From Clostridium zeae (lineage in GTDB: Bacteria > Bacillota > Clostridia > Clostridiales > Clostridiaceae): DNA of 64,000 nucleotides. The position numbers and the translations under genes were made by a program. The DNA lies in NCBI RefSeq assembly GCF_017312485.1, contig NZ_BMBA01000001.1:758396-822395 (forward strand). Reading direction: 5' to 3'. Shown here in pieces: positions 8,402 through 17,174 of this stretch (within the stretch, counting starts at the first letter, position 1; every line of letters starts with the position of its first letter). Under the pieces are notes generated by a model, which did not search any database, was not told the DNA's origin, and saw only the letters and a program-made list of their open reading frames with translations.

Positions 8402-9364
8402 TTATGTGCAGTATAAATTTAATCTTTCTTGTAAACCACCTAAGACTTCTTCTGGCATTTCCATAATCTTCACATCCTCACCTAGGAAAAGCAACCAATT
8501 TATTATCTCCTCCAATTCCTCAGGCTTATTGACGTCAACAAAAGTCTTTAAAATAGCCGTAGATTGATAAGGATTGGTATATGAAATTGTAACTTTTAAA
8601 GGATGATATTTTCTGAACTGGGCAATAGCTTTGGACCCAAATTCAACAATAAGGTTAATCATTTCTTCTTGCTTACTCAATTTTTCCAAAATCTTTTTCT
8701 TACTTAATCTTTTTTTCATGGAAAAGGTTTTGACATCCTCAAGCTGGTCCACAGGAAAAATAAAATTCTTTTCTTCCTCTAAGTCAAAGCCTTCAATAAG
8801 CCAAAGGCCTTTTTCATTATAAAGGTTTAATAAAAAAATCTGGTAAGATTTTATTGTCTTCTCTTCTTTAACATTAATCAATAAATATCTATCCACAAGA
8901 AGGATTTGTATTAGTTTTTCTAACAATGGATGTGGAAGGTCTGAAAGCTCAAGAAGATCAGGATTATTAGGGTTTGTTCCTTCAAAAAGCAATATTTGAT
9001 TTAAAAGAACGAGATCATCTTGCTGGTTCTCTGATATAAGTCCAAGTAATTTTTCAGTTAAAGACTGACGACTCTTTAGATATGGGAGTTGTTCATTCCT
9101 TGTAGCCATAAAAGCAATAAAAAGTGCTTTGACTTCATTATCAGTAAAGCGAACAGCAGGCAAAACAGAATTGTGCATAACAAAATACCCACCATCCCTT
9201 CCAACTTCCGCAACTAGAGGTACCCCCATGGTCTCAATTTCTCTGATATCTCTGATGGCTGTGGAACGAGAGATATTGAACTCTTCCATGATTTCTGAGA
9301 TTGTGAAGTTGGCGCGATTGTTTATATATCTCATCAGTATATTAATTCGTTCAACTTTTTTCAT
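8402..9364 (-). CDS. YafY-type HTH and WYL-domain transcriptional regulator
   Basis: The 320-residue protein starts with an HTH_11 winged helix (ISEIMEEFNISRSTAIRDIREIE, residues about 18-40). A ligand-sensing WYL-type domain follows (about 135-225; KGLWLIEGFDLEEEKNFIFPVDQLEDV) and then a C-terminal WCX-like part. AGGAG precedes ATG 9364. It is divergent from the GyrI-like/unknown operon at 9474, which it most likely controls. WYL regulators usually act as activators or repressors of adjacent genes in response to small ligands or nucleic acid. Confidence 0.88.
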   Translation of the reverse strand: MKKVERINILMRYINNRANFTISEIMEEFNISRSTAIRDIREIETMGVPLVAEVGRDGGYFVMHNSVLPAVRFTDNEVKALFIAFMATRNEQLPYLKSRQSLTEKLLGLISENQQDDLVLLNQILLFEGTNPNNPDLLELSDLPHPLLEKLIQILLVDRYLLINVKEEKTIKSYQIFLLNLYNEKGLWLIEGFDLEEEKNFIFPVDQLEDVKTFSMKKRLSKKKILEKLSKQEEMINLIVEFGSKAIAQFRKYHPLKVTISYTNPYQSTAILKTFVDVNKPEELEEIINWLLFLGEDVKIMEMPEEVLGGLQERLNLYCT

Positions 9365-9473
9365 ACGGTCTCCTAAACAGTATCATTTTTTGACATGATT
9401 TAAGAATATTATATACCTATCAAGTAAATAATTTAAGTAATTTGATTAATTTTAAAAAAGGAAGGTTTTAAAA

Positions 9474-9953
9474 ATGGTAGATTATACTCTAGAAGAAAAA
9501 GATAGCTTCATTGTTTTAGGTATTGGAACTGAACTTAAGAGCAATTACACAGACTTTGTTGGTTTAAATAAGGAAAAATCAGACTTTTGGCAGTCAATTA
9601 GTGAAGATGGAAGACTTGATGCTTTAAAAGCAATAGCTACAAATGACTATATTTTTGCCGTGAACGAAGCGGTGAATAACAAGATGATGCACTATGCTGG
9701 TGTAATGTCAGATGCAGCAGCACCAGAAGAAGCTAGAGTTATACAATTCCCTAAAGGACACTATCTTGTTGTTAAAGGTGAAGGAAAAACCGCAGATGAA
9801 TTGAATAATAAGCTTGCTGGCATTGCCTTTGGTGAGGTCCTACCGGTAGTAAATAATTTTGCATATGTTGGTGGACCTAATGCAACAGTTGAAATTGGAC
9901 AGGAAAACGGCTTAATTCTTGGAGAGATGTGGATTCCTGTGGTTAAGAAATAA
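9474..9953 (+). CDS. GyrI-like effector-binding domain protein
   Basis: This is a 159-residue effector-binding domain. VDYTLEEKDSFIVLGIGTEL at the N-terminus, the central HYAGVMSD and the C-terminal LILGEMWIPVVKK are typical of the GyrI-like domain found attached to AraC regulators; here no DNA-binding domain is present. AAGGAAGG precedes ATG 9474. A TTGACA at 9390-9395 in the divergent region is a candidate -35. It is followed after 21 bases by the gene at 9975 and is divergent from a WYL regulator. Confidence 0.82.
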   Translation: MVDYTLEEKDSFIVLGIGTELKSNYTDFVGLNKEKSDFWQSISEDGRLDALKAIATNDYIFAVNEAVNNKMMHYAGVMSDAAAPEEARVIQFPKGHYLVVKGEGKTADELNNKLAGIAFGEVLPVVNNFAYVGGPNATVEIGQENGLILGEMWIPVVKK

Positions 9954-9974
9954 ATATATAGAGGAGGCATGGAA

Positions 9975-10439
9975 ATGTCATACATAGTTGATTTTAAAAA
10001 TGTATCTACAACTGGTTTAGAGACTTCCCCTGTAGCAGATGCGCTTGCAGGCTTACGTGCTAATGAAGCTCGCTATTTTATGAACAAGTACAAACATGAA
10101 TTTACAGTTATACCCGCTAGCGAAAGTCAGGATACTCTCGATTATGCAAACAGAATTTTGAAAGAAGAACGTGATATTGAGTTTGCAGCCAAACCTTTAG
10201 AAACCTCCTGTTTTCAGGTAGAAAATATCAAATTTACATATGTCTTTTATGAGGATGGTCTTAGTATAAACGTTATGTATACAGTTGATGATCCTAAAAA
10301 AAGAGCTGTTGGTTTAAAGCTTTCTGAAGGAATGGACGTACCAAAGGAATTAGAAGGAAAGTTTAAGTTTGCTAGGCAGAAATCAAAACTAGCAGGAACA
10401 ATTCGTGGTTCATTCTTTGTAATTAAAAGAGAATATTAA
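9975..10439 (+). CDS. conserved protein of unknown function, paired with a GyrI-like protein
   Basis: This is a 154-residue soluble protein without recognised domain, signal peptide or membrane helix. Features visible are an N-terminal SYIVDFKNVSTTG, a central NRILKEERDIEFAAKPLETSCF and a basic C-terminus ending IRGSFFVIKREY. GAGGAGG at 9961-9967 favours ATG 9975 over ATG 9969. It is the second gene of a two-gene operon, probably under the divergent WYL regulator. No function is assigned. Confidence 0.75.
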   Translation: MSYIVDFKNVSTTGLETSPVADALAGLRANEARYFMNKYKHEFTVIPASESQDTLDYANRILKEERDIEFAAKPLETSCFQVENIKFTYVFYEDGLSINVMYTVDDPKKRAVGLKLSEGMDVPKELEGKFKFARQKSKLAGTIRGSFFVIKREY

Positions 10440-10476
10440 AGTAGGCTAATAAAATACGATTTTAAGTAAAGATCGT

Positions 10477-10507
10477 AAAGGCTCTGGCAAAACTTGCTAG
10501 AGCCTTT
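10477..10507 (+). terminator. intrinsic terminator
   Basis: A perfect 9-bp stem (aaaggctct / agagccttt) with a 13-base loop, 38 bases after the stop of the unknown gene. The T run after the stem is short. The facing acetyltransferase stops 28 bases further on, so it may serve both strands. Confidence 0.7.
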
Positions 10508-10534
10508 AATTTGTTGCACACCGTTTTATATTCA

Positions 10535-11047
10535 TTATATCTTCTTAGCAGAAAATAGAAAATGAGGCATATCAACGCCACGATAATGCTTGATAAACTT
10601 ACCTATACAAGTCATTCCGTTTCGTATTGCTACGTTTTGTGATGGTATATTTGTATCTCGAATAATAGAATATACTTCTTTGGCATTTAACTTATCAAAG
10701 GCGTATTCTTTACAGGCAATTGCGGCTTCACTTGCATATCCATGATGCCAGTGTTCTTTTTGAAAAAGATATCCCACTTCCATTACCTTGCTACCGTTGT
10801 AGTCTTGCATCGACACCCCGCATTGCCCTATCATTTTACCCGTTTCTTTCAGAACAACTGCCCAAAGTCCAAAGCCAAATTCTTTATATCGTTCAATTTG
10901 TCTATCAAGCCATCCTTGAACTTCATCAGAGCTGAATGCACCTTCATAAGCATACATTACATCATCATCCTGTAAAATTTTGCAAAGAGCCAAAAAATCC
11001 GCTTGAGTCATTTCTCTTAAAACTAATCTTTCAGTTTCTAATATCAT
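10535..11047 (-). CDS. GNAT family N-acetyltransferase, RimJ/RimL type
   Basis: The 170-residue protein begins MILETERLVLREMTQADF, the hallmark of the RimJ/RimL (acetyltransf_3) branch. The acetyl-CoA loop is KEHWHHGYASEAA (about residues 98-110), followed by VYSIIRDTNIPSQNVAIRNG. AGGAGG precedes ATG 11047. It is a single-gene unit facing the WYL-controlled operon. Members of this branch modify ribosomal proteins, antibiotics or amines; the substrate is not evident. Confidence 0.88.
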   Translation of the reverse strand: MILETERLVLREMTQADFLALCKILQDDDVMYAYEGAFSSDEVQGWLDRQIERYKEFGFGLWAVVLKETGKMIGQCGVSMQDYNGSKVMEVGYLFQKEHWHHGYASEAAIACKEYAFDKLNAKEVYSIIRDTNIPSQNVAIRNGMTCIGKFIKHYRGVDMPHFLFSAKKI

Positions 11048-11268
11048 GCTACTACCTCCTATAAATTTTATTAAAATCTGTCATACAAATTCTGATTTGT
11101 ACATTTCATTGATTATAAAGTATTATTTATAAATGTGAAAATAGGCTTAGCCAAGTATTATTGACGAGAAACTCCCCTATCAACTTTGCCAAAATAAAGC
11201 AAAAAGGCATCAAAAAACATTTAAAATATATCATATAATTATATTACATTTAAGTGGTATATTATACT

Positions 11269-11358
11269 GTGGATTATTACAACTTAATTCAAAATTCTAT
11301 TAACTATATTGAAAGTAACTTACACTCCGTTATCAGTTTTAAAGCACACCTTCATTAG
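11269..11358 (+). pseudogene. N-terminal remnant of an AraC family regulator
   Basis: A 29-codon open frame from GTG 11269 to TAG 11356-11358 reads DYYNLIQNSINYIESNLHSVI and then SFKAHLH. This is the standard opening of an AraC DNA-binding domain. The rest of the domain is gone. No ribosome binding site is present. The remaining DNA from 11048 to 11555 holds only the hairpin at 11381-11412 and no other gene. Confidence 0.55.
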
Positions 11359-11380
11359 ATCGATGGAAAGTTATCAATCA

Positions 11381-11412
11381 AAAAAAGAATGCCAACAGTG
11401 GCATCCTTTTAT
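11381..11412 (-). terminator. intrinsic terminator
   Basis: A short stem around atgcca / tggcat, loop acag, is followed on the minus strand by seven T residues. It lies 144 bases beyond the stop of the diguanylate cyclase gene. The same hairpin is also followed by TTTT on the plus strand. Confidence 0.6.
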
Positions 11413-11555
11413 TTATTATCGAATATATTAAGGTAGTTAGTTCATGTTATAAGCTTTCACCAATCATATGTGCTGCGTGATATGGAACATTTTATAAGAA
11501 AACATACTGACATAATTATCAATGCACATTTTGTTATATTGCTTTTAAAATTATA

Positions 11556-12566
11556 TCAGCGTACATTCCCATGCCCTTTTCGCTCTCTTTTTACTTCATA
11601 CATAGATTTATCTGCCCTTTCAATCAAAACTTCTAGTTCAATGCCATCTTCTTTAAAAAGTGCATATCCGATGCTAGCTCTAAGATTTATTTTATGACCT
11701 TCAAATTCGAAAGGTTTTGTAATCTCAAAGTCTATTCTCTGAATAAATGACTTAAGTTCATCTCGATCCATTACGTTTTCAACAATGATTCCAAACTCAT
11801 CTCCACCAAGTCTGGAAACCGTGTCTCTTTCACGCAAAGCGCTGCTAATTCGCAAAGCAACTTCTTTGATTGCTGCGTCTCCTGCTCTGTGCCCGTAATT
11901 ATCGTTGATCTCCTTAAGCCCGTCCATGTCTAGTGTAATGATTCCGAACTCCTCTTGTTTTCTTGAAGCCTGTGACAATTTTTGTCTCAATTTATCATAG
12001 AATAAAGAGCGGTTAGATATCCCTGTCAGATTATCATGTGTTGCTTTATAAAACAACTCACTTTCCCCATTTTTCATTGCATTAAACATCTCTGCTGCAA
12101 TGAGTCCAGACATAAGCTCTAGTACTTTGATGTCATCATCATTGAAATGATTAGCTTTAGCAGAAAGAACCTTCAGTACGCCAACCACATCATTCATGCA
12201 TATTAGTGGCATTACAATCATGGAATTAAGACCGATTTGCCTACATGCAGCTTTATTCACTCTGTCGTCAATTTCAATATCATTGCTAATCAAAGGTATT
12301 CTCTTCTCCATACATTCCCCTGAAAGGCTATTCTCAATACCCAATCGTAACCCTAAAAACCTTTTAGCCATTCCAGATGCAGCACTGTAAACCAGTTCCT
12401 TTTTCTCAATTAATTCAACAGAAGCACCGTCTGCATTAGTAATAAGCTTAGTTCGATGTGTTACTAAATCCATTATGTTACCAAGATCCATTCCCTGCTG
12501 AGCTACTTCAGTCTGTACTTTAATGATTTCTAGTAGCTTTTCATTGCTTACACTATTTTGGTTCAA
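11556..12566 (-). CDS. GAF and GGDEF domain diguanylate cyclase
   Basis: About 336 residues. An N-terminal GAF domain (about residues 20-165; ITNADGASVELIEKKELVY, SLSGECMEKRIPLISND) is followed by a GGDEF domain (about 175-335) with intact active site SRLGGDEFGII and YKATHDNLTGISNRSLFYD. It should make cyclic di-GMP from two GTP in response to a GAF ligand. The protein has no membrane segment. The frame is open to a TTG at 12617 without ribosome binding site; GGTGG upstream of TTG 12566 makes the latter more likely. Monocistronic. Confidence 0.87.
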   Translation of the reverse strand: MNQNSVSNEKLLEIIKVQTEVAQQGMDLGNIMDLVTHRTKLITNADGASVELIEKKELVYSAASGMAKRFLGLRLGIENSLSGECMEKRIPLISNDIEIDDRVNKAACRQIGLNSMIVMPLICMNDVVGVLKVLSAKANHFNDDDIKVLELMSGLIAAEMFNAMKNGESELFYKATHDNLTGISNRSLFYDKLRQKLSQASRKQEEFGIITLDMDGLKEINDNYGHRAGDAAIKEVALRISSALRERDTVSRLGGDEFGIIVENVMDRDELKSFIQRIDFEITKPFEFEGHKINLRASIGYALFKEDGIELEVLIERADKSMYEVKRERKGHGNVR

Positions 12567-12711
12567 AACTATCCAACCACCTTTTCTATTGCTGTTGATT
12601 ATAATCCATTTTCTCAAAATTAATTAGCTTATATAATAAAAATTATACATTAGATTTCTTGTTACATCAATATTCGACACCATTCTAGCACTATTTAAAA
12701 GAATTATTCAA

Positions 12712-13122
12712 TTAGATTATTATACCTTCAAAATGATCCATTTCATGTTGAATTATTTGTGCTACAAATCCAGTAAATACTTGTTTTTGCTTCTTAAAAT
12801 TTCTATCAAGATACTCCACTTCTATGATTTCATATCTCTTTGTTTTTCTAAATCCAATTAAAGATAAACAACTCTCTTCTGTTTCATAAAGCTTTTCTTT
12901 CTTTAATATAACTGGATTTATCATTGGCACAATAAGGTTGCCTGCAGCAAATACCAATATACGCTTTTTTACTCCAATCATATTACCAGCCAATCCAACA
13001 CAATTCTCTAAGTTTGCTCTCAATGTATCTATTAAATCATCAATTACTGCAATATCATTTTTAGTTGCCTCTTCTGATTTTTGTCCTAAAAACAATATAT
13101 CTTTTACAATTGGTTTTATCAT
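12712..13122 (-). CDS. def: peptide deformylase, variant motif 1
   Basis: The 136-residue protein has motif 2 EESCLS (metal-binding Cys) and motif 3 QIIQHEMDHFEG (both metal-binding His and catalytic Glu). Deformylases remove the N-formyl group from new proteins. Motif 1, normally GxGLAAxQ, reads CVGLAGNMIG here, so the glutamine that stabilises the transition state is replaced by methionine. The protein is also shorter than typical deformylases (about 150-190). It may be a second, specialised deformylase rather than the housekeeping one. A hairpin lies in the leader at 13131-13173 and no strong ribosome binding site is seen before ATG 13122. Confidence 0.82.
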   Translation of the reverse strand: MIKPIVKDILFLGQKSEEATKNDIAVIDDLIDTLRANLENCVGLAGNMIGVKKRILVFAAGNLIVPMINPVILKKEKLYETEESCLSLIGFRKTKRYEIIEVEYLDRNFKKQKQVFTGFVAQIIQHEMDHFEGIII

Positions 13123-13130
13123 AATTTGTC

Positions 13131-13173
13131 TTTAGTGAGCGAGTGTATTATTAAGTACCAACTCCTCACTAAA
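13131..13173 (-). promoter_or_regulatory. leader hairpin upstream of the deformylase gene
   Basis: A perfect 9-bp stem (tttagtgag / ctcactaaa) with a 25-base loop ends nine bases before the start codon. It may affect translation initiation, because the start lacks a clear Shine-Dalgarno sequence outside it. Function is inferred only from position. Confidence 0.4.
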
Positions 13174-13280
13174 ACTCACTTCCTTTCATTTTGTACTATT
13201 TTCTACGTATCACATGTTAATAATAATTAGCTATAAGTTCTTTACTTAATACACATCCTTAACTCAAAAAAATTATAACA

Positions 13281-13313
13281 TAAGCCAATGATAGTTTTAA
13301 TATCATTGGCTTA
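13281..13313. terminator. terminator of the biotin operon
   Basis: A perfect 13-bp stem (taagccaatgata / tatcattggctta) with a 7-base loop, just after the bioA stop. T-rich tracts follow on both strands. Confidence 0.8.
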
Positions 13314-13328
13314 CTTTTTATTTTTCAA

Positions 13329-14696
13329 TCATGTTCTATTTATATTCCTCATAAAATATTGTTCTATACTTTGAAAACATGTATTTACCATAAATTTTAT
13401 TTCTTCTTCATTTATAATATATGGCGGTATAAAATAGAGTACATTTCCAATTGGTCTTAATAGTAACCCTTTGCTGATAGCAATTTTATAAATTTCATAT
13501 CCAACTCTCATATCCCATGAATATAGTTCTTTCGTATGTCTATCTTTTACTATTTCAATAGCAGTTATCATACCTATACTTCTCACTTCACCTACATGCT
13601 TCGAATATTTTGATTTTTCTAGTGTGAGTTCTCTTATTAATTGGGCTTTTGTACGATTACTCTCAATAATATTATCTTCTTCAAATATCTTAATATTTTC
13701 TAAAGCAATGGCACACCCCATTGCATTGCCTGAATAAGTGTGACTGTGAAGAAATGATTTTCGCTCATTATAATCTCCATAAAAGCAATCGTATATTTTC
13801 TCTGTTGTCATAACTACAGACATCGGCATATATCCAGCAGAAATTCCTTTTGAAAGACACATAAAATCTGGACTTATTTTAGCATGATTACAAGCAAACA
13901 TCTCCCCAGTCCTGCCAAACCCCATTGCTATTTCATCTGCAATAAGGTGTATTTCATATATATTGCAAAGTTCTCGGAGCTTCTTTAGATAATTAGGTGA
14001 ATAAATCTTCATACCAGCAGCACCTTGAACCATAGGCTCAACTATTACAGCACTTATCTCTTCATGGTTTTCAATTATACACTTTTTCATTTTGTCAAAG
14101 CACTCAGCATTACAGCTATCTCTAGTACAATTATATCTACATCTATAACAATCAGGTCCATCTACTCTTAATGTATCTAAGAGTAGATGCTTATATATCA
14201 TATTAAATGCATCAATATCACAAACAGACAAAGCACCTAAAGTTTCTCCATGATATGCATCACTTAATGCAACAAATCTCTTCTTTTTAGTTTTTCCTTT
14301 CTGCATATTGTAATGAAAGCTCATCTTCAAAGCTATTTCTACGGCAGATGAGCCATTATCAGAAAAAAATACTTTTGTAAGTTTTTCAGGTGTTATATTT
14401 ACAAGCTTTTCAGCTAACTCTATAGCAGGCTTGTTTGAGAAATTAGCAAATATAACATGTTCAATACTATCTATTTGTTTTTTTATAGCTTCATTTATTC
14501 TCTTATTACTATGTCCTAGTGTATTTGTCCACCAAGATGATATGCAGTCTAAATATTTATTACCTTCGATATCGTATAACCAAACCCCTTCTCCTTTTTC
14601 TATAATAATTGGATTAAGCTCCTCATAGTCCTTCATTTGACTACAGGGATGCCATATATATTTTAAGTCTTTTTGTACATAATCATTCATATTCAT
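13329..14696 (-). CDS. bioA: adenosylmethionine-8-amino-7-oxononanoate aminotransferase
   Basis: The 455-residue class III aminotransferase opens with YIWHPCSQMKDYEELNPIII, a BioA signature. It carries the PLP contacts IADEIAMGFGRTG and the Schiff-base lysine in CLSKGISAGYMPMS. It converts 7-keto-8-aminopelargonate (KAPA) to 7,8-diaminopelargonate using SAM as amino donor. AAGGA precedes ATG 14696. It is the last gene of bioY-bioB-bioD-bioA, twelve bases after bioD. A Cys-rich insertion (CYRCRYNCTRDSCNAEC, about residues 158-174) is notable and could bind metal. bioF is not present in the window, so KAPA must come from elsewhere. Confidence 0.95.
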   Translation of the reverse strand: MNMNDYVQKDLKYIWHPCSQMKDYEELNPIIIEKGEGVWLYDIEGNKYLDCISSWWTNTLGHSNKRINEAIKKQIDSIEHVIFANFSNKPAIELAEKLVNITPEKLTKVFFSDNGSSAVEIALKMSFHYNMQKGKTKKKRFVALSDAYHGETLGALSVCDIDAFNMIYKHLLLDTLRVDGPDCYRCRYNCTRDSCNAECFDKMKKCIIENHEEISAVIVEPMVQGAAGMKIYSPNYLKKLRELCNIYEIHLIADEIAMGFGRTGEMFACNHAKISPDFMCLSKGISAGYMPMSVVMTTEKIYDCFYGDYNERKSFLHSHTYSGNAMGCAIALENIKIFEEDNIIESNRTKAQLIRELTLEKSKYSKHVGEVRSIGMITAIEIVKDRHTKELYSWDMRVGYEIYKIAISKGLLLRPIGNVLYFIPPYIINEEEIKFMVNTCFQSIEQYFMRNINRT

Positions 14697-14708
14697 ATTC
14701 CATCCTTA

Positions 14709-15434
14709 TTATAGCTCTTCCATACATTCTAATATCTTATGAACACTAAAAGCCTCTTCAGAATTTGTTCTAATAGCTTCAATTGTATTATTCTCTAAAT
14801 TTTCAATAGTTTTAAGTTTACCTATAACAGGAATTTTAGTGAGTTTTTCTATCATACTGATATTATCATCATAAAGCAATTCTTCTTTATAATTGTTTAT
14901 TATGATACCTTTAATCTTAATTCCTAAGTTTTCTATATATTTTACTGTCAGTACCGAATGGTTTATTGTTCCAACTCCAGCCTTTGCAACTATAAGAACA
15001 CTCATATTTAAATCTTTAATAAGATTCTCAAGAACATATAAACCTCTTTCATCATCTATTAAAGGGCATACTATTCCTCCACTTCCTTCAGCAACTATAT
15101 AATCATATTTGTTTTTCAAATAAACATATTTTTCTTTAATAACATCTAAATTCATAGGATTATTTTCTAATTTCGCAGCAAGATGGGGACTCACAGCCTC
15201 TCTATAGATATAAGGTGTTATGTTTTCATAATCCTCTTTTAATTTGCTTACTTTACTTACAAGCTCCGTATCACCTGGAATAAGTTTATTATCTATTTCC
15301 ACCGCACCACTTAATGCGGCTTTAAAATATGTAGCATTGTAACCATTACTTTTTAAAAGATGCATAAGTCCAGCAGTAATAATTGTTTTACCTACATCAG
15401 TATCTGTTCCAACTATAAATATACCTTTAGTCAT
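14709..15434 (-). CDS. bioD: dethiobiotin synthase
   Basis: The 241-residue protein has the P-loop [18 protein letters not shown] (residues about 6-23) and [12 protein letters not shown], both characteristic of BioD. It closes the ureido ring of 7,8-diaminopelargonate with CO2 and ATP to make dethiobiotin. The start codon overlaps the end of bioB by eight bases, so the genes are translationally coupled. Size is normal for the family. Confidence 0.95.
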   Translation of the reverse strand: MTKGIFIVGTDTDVGKTIITAGLMHLLKSNGYNATYFKAALSGAVEIDNKLIPGDTELVSKVSKLKEDYENITPYIYREAVSPHLAAKLENNPMNLDVIKEKYVYLKNKYDYIVAEGSGGIVCPLIDDERGLYVLENLIKDLNMSVLIVAKAGVGTINHSVLTVKYIENLGIKIKGIIINNYKEELLYDDNISMIEKLTKIPVIGKLKTIENLENNTIEAIRTNSEEAFSVHKILECMEEL

Positions 15435-16410
15435 TCTTCCTAACCTCTAGCTTTAAATCACTTATCATTTTTTTATCGTCACTTATTTTATTGCCTGATG
15501 TTGTAAGGTAGTTCCCTGTGATTGTAGCATTAGCTCCTGCATTAAAACAATTTTCACCAAACTCATCAATAAGATTTCTTCCTCCAGCAAGTCTTATAAA
15601 AGCTTCTGGATTTATTAATCTAAAAATAGCAATAGTTTTTAATATTTCTTGCTGAGTTAAACTCTTTGCATTTTCTAAAGGTGTACCCTTAATTGGATTC
15701 AGAATATTTACTGGAATAGATTTAACCTCTAACTCCTTTAATTGAAAAGCTAGTTTAATCCTATCCTCAAAGCTTTCTCCTAGACCAATTATTCCTCCGG
15801 AACAAATATCCAAACCAGCGTTCTTAGCTGCGTTTATAGTATCTATTCTTTCATCATAGCTGTGGGTTGTACAAATATTATCATAATATTCTCTGCTGGT
15901 TTCTAAATTATGATGGTACATAGTTATACCCTTCTCTTTTAGCTTAAGAAATTGCTCATATTCCATTATTCCTAATGAAGCGCATAAATCTATTTTTACT
16001 TCCTTGTTTAGTTCTTCATATATATCTAAAACCTTCTCAAATTCACTTCCATTAATTCCTCTACCGCTTGTAACTAAAGAAAACCTGTTTACTCCCTCGC
16101 TTTCGTTTTCCTTTGCTAATTTTATAGCAGCTTCCTTTGAAACTAATCCATATACCTCAACCTCAGTTTTATAATGAGCAGATTGTGCACAAAACTTACA
16201 ATCTTCGGAACAACGTCCTGACTTTGCGTTCATGATTGTACAAAAGTCTATCTCTTTACCAGAAAAAACTTCTCGTAATTTATTAGCACTATTGAATAAT
16301 TGTTCTAAAGCTTCCTGTCCATCAATAGTTGATAGTTTTACAGCCTCTTCAAAAGTAATGTCTTGATTCTCTAAAATTTTTTTCTCGACCTCTTTAATAA
16401 ATTCTATCAT
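15427..16410 (-). CDS. bioB: biotin synthase
   Basis: The 327-residue radical SAM enzyme has the cluster motif [13 protein letters not shown] (C-x3-C-x2-C, about residues 66-78). It also has [20 protein letters not shown] and GGIIGLGE, and the C-terminal RLAGGRN that contains the [2Fe-2S] ligand arginine. It inserts sulfur into dethiobiotin to give biotin. It lies 20 bases after bioY. The protein is full length. Confidence 0.97.
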   Translation of the reverse strand: MIEFIKEVEKKILENQDITFEEAVKLSTIDGQEALEQLFNSANKLREVFSGKEIDFCTIMNAKSGRCSEDCKFCAQSAHYKTEVEVYGLVSKEAAIKLAKENESEGVNRFSLVTSGRGINGSEFEKVLDIYEELNKEVKIDLCASLGIMEYEQFLKLKEKGITMYHHNLETSREYYDNICTTHSYDERIDTINAAKNAGLDICSGGIIGLGESFEDRIKLAFQLKELEVKSIPVNILNPIKGTPLENAKSLTQQEILKTIAIFRLINPEAFIRLAGGRNLIDEFGENCFNAGANATITGNYLTTSGNKISDDKKMISDLKLEVRKND

Positions 16411-16429
16411 GTTATTTTTTCAAACCTTT

Positions 16430-16984
16430 CTATTGGACGTATCCACTTTTCTTTAATAATGGCAATATTTTTACTGAAATATAAGCCGCAAATACTGTTA
16501 ATACCAAATCCCCAGGTATACAAACTACAAAACCATAAAAAAATGCGAAGTAAAAGGTAATATTTTTTCCTAAATATGAGTTATAGCTAATATATAAGTA
16601 AACAACCCCAAATAAGTATATAAAAAACAGACCTACAAGCAATATACATATGGCCTTTATAAAATTCAGCTTTTTTACATTCTCTCTTGCTTTTCCTATT
16701 ACATATGCCGCTACGATAAATCCTATAAGATATCCAAATGTAGGTTTAAATATGTAGCTTAACCCTCCTCCTTCAGTAAATACAGGTACACCAGCAAGTC
16801 CTATTAACACATAAACTATTTGCGATAAAGCTCCTAATCTTGAGCCTAAAATTATTCCGGCAAAAGCACAAAATAAATATTGAAGCGTAAATGGTACATA
16901 TGGTATTGGTATTTTTATAAATGATCCAATTGCTGTAAGTGCTGCAAACATAGCAACTAAAATTAATTCCCGTGTATTTTTCAT
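16430..16984 (-). CDS. bioY: biotin ECF transporter S component BioY
   Basis: This is a 184-residue membrane protein with about six helices. It shows the BioY pattern FIKIPIPYVPFTLQYLFCAFAG (about residues 22-43) and GGGLSYIFKPTFGYLIGF. It binds biotin in the membrane and works with the energy-coupling factor module, which is not in this window. The frame is open upstream to 17047, but AAAGGGAG selects ATG 16984. First gene of the biotin operon, directly behind a BirA operator. Confidence 0.93.
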   Translation of the reverse strand: MKNTRELILVAMFAALTAIGSFIKIPIPYVPFTLQYLFCAFAGIILGSRLGALSQIVYVLIGLAGVPVFTEGGGLSYIFKPTFGYLIGFIVAAYVIGKARENVKKLNFIKAICILLVGLFFIYLFGVVYLYISYNSYLGKNITFYFAFFYGFVVCIPGDLVLTVFAAYISVKILPLLKKSGYVQ

Positions 16985-17040
16985 AAAATTTACTCCCTTT
17001 ATATTTATTTCTATGAAAATAATAATAAATAAGCTCCATA

Positions 17041-17072
17041 TTGTCAACCAATTTTACTTTATAGGTTGACAA
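17041..17072 (-). promoter_or_regulatory. BirA operator of the biotin operon
   Basis: A perfect inverted repeat TTGTCAACC, 14 bases, GGTTGACAA, which is the established architecture of BirA (biotin protein ligase/repressor) sites. It lies 56 bases upstream of the bioY start. Read on the minus strand its inner arm supplies a TTGACA -35 element, so bound BirA would block the promoter when biotin is plentiful. Confidence 0.85.
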
Positions 17073-17099
17073 TAGTAAGAATTAAATAAAATTTAATAT

Positions 17100-17115
17100 A
17101 ATGTACCGGTACATT
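17100..17115. promoter_or_regulatory. perfect 16-bp palindrome upstream of the pdxST promoter
   Basis: The palindrome aatgtacc/ggtacatt ends at the first base of the candidate pdxS -35 box. It has the size and symmetry of a dimeric repressor or activator site. No PdxR-type regulator gene lies nearby, so the factor is unknown. Confidence 0.5.
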
Positions 17116-17142
17116 TGCGCTTTATTTGATTCGCATTATAAT
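17115..17142 (+). promoter_or_regulatory. pdxST promoter
   Basis: TTGCGC at 17115-17120 and a consensus TATAAT at 17137-17142 are 16 bases apart, 33 bases upstream of the pdxS start. The -10 is perfect and the -35 is poor, which fits a regulated promoter. Confidence 0.6.
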
Positions 17143-17174
17143 AAACATAAAAACAAAAATCGGAGGTACTATAT

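Noticed and set aside
16985-17174. Riboswitch control of biotin or vitamin B6 genes
   Set aside because: Leaders are short and without conserved riboswitch structure; the BirA operator explains the biotin side.
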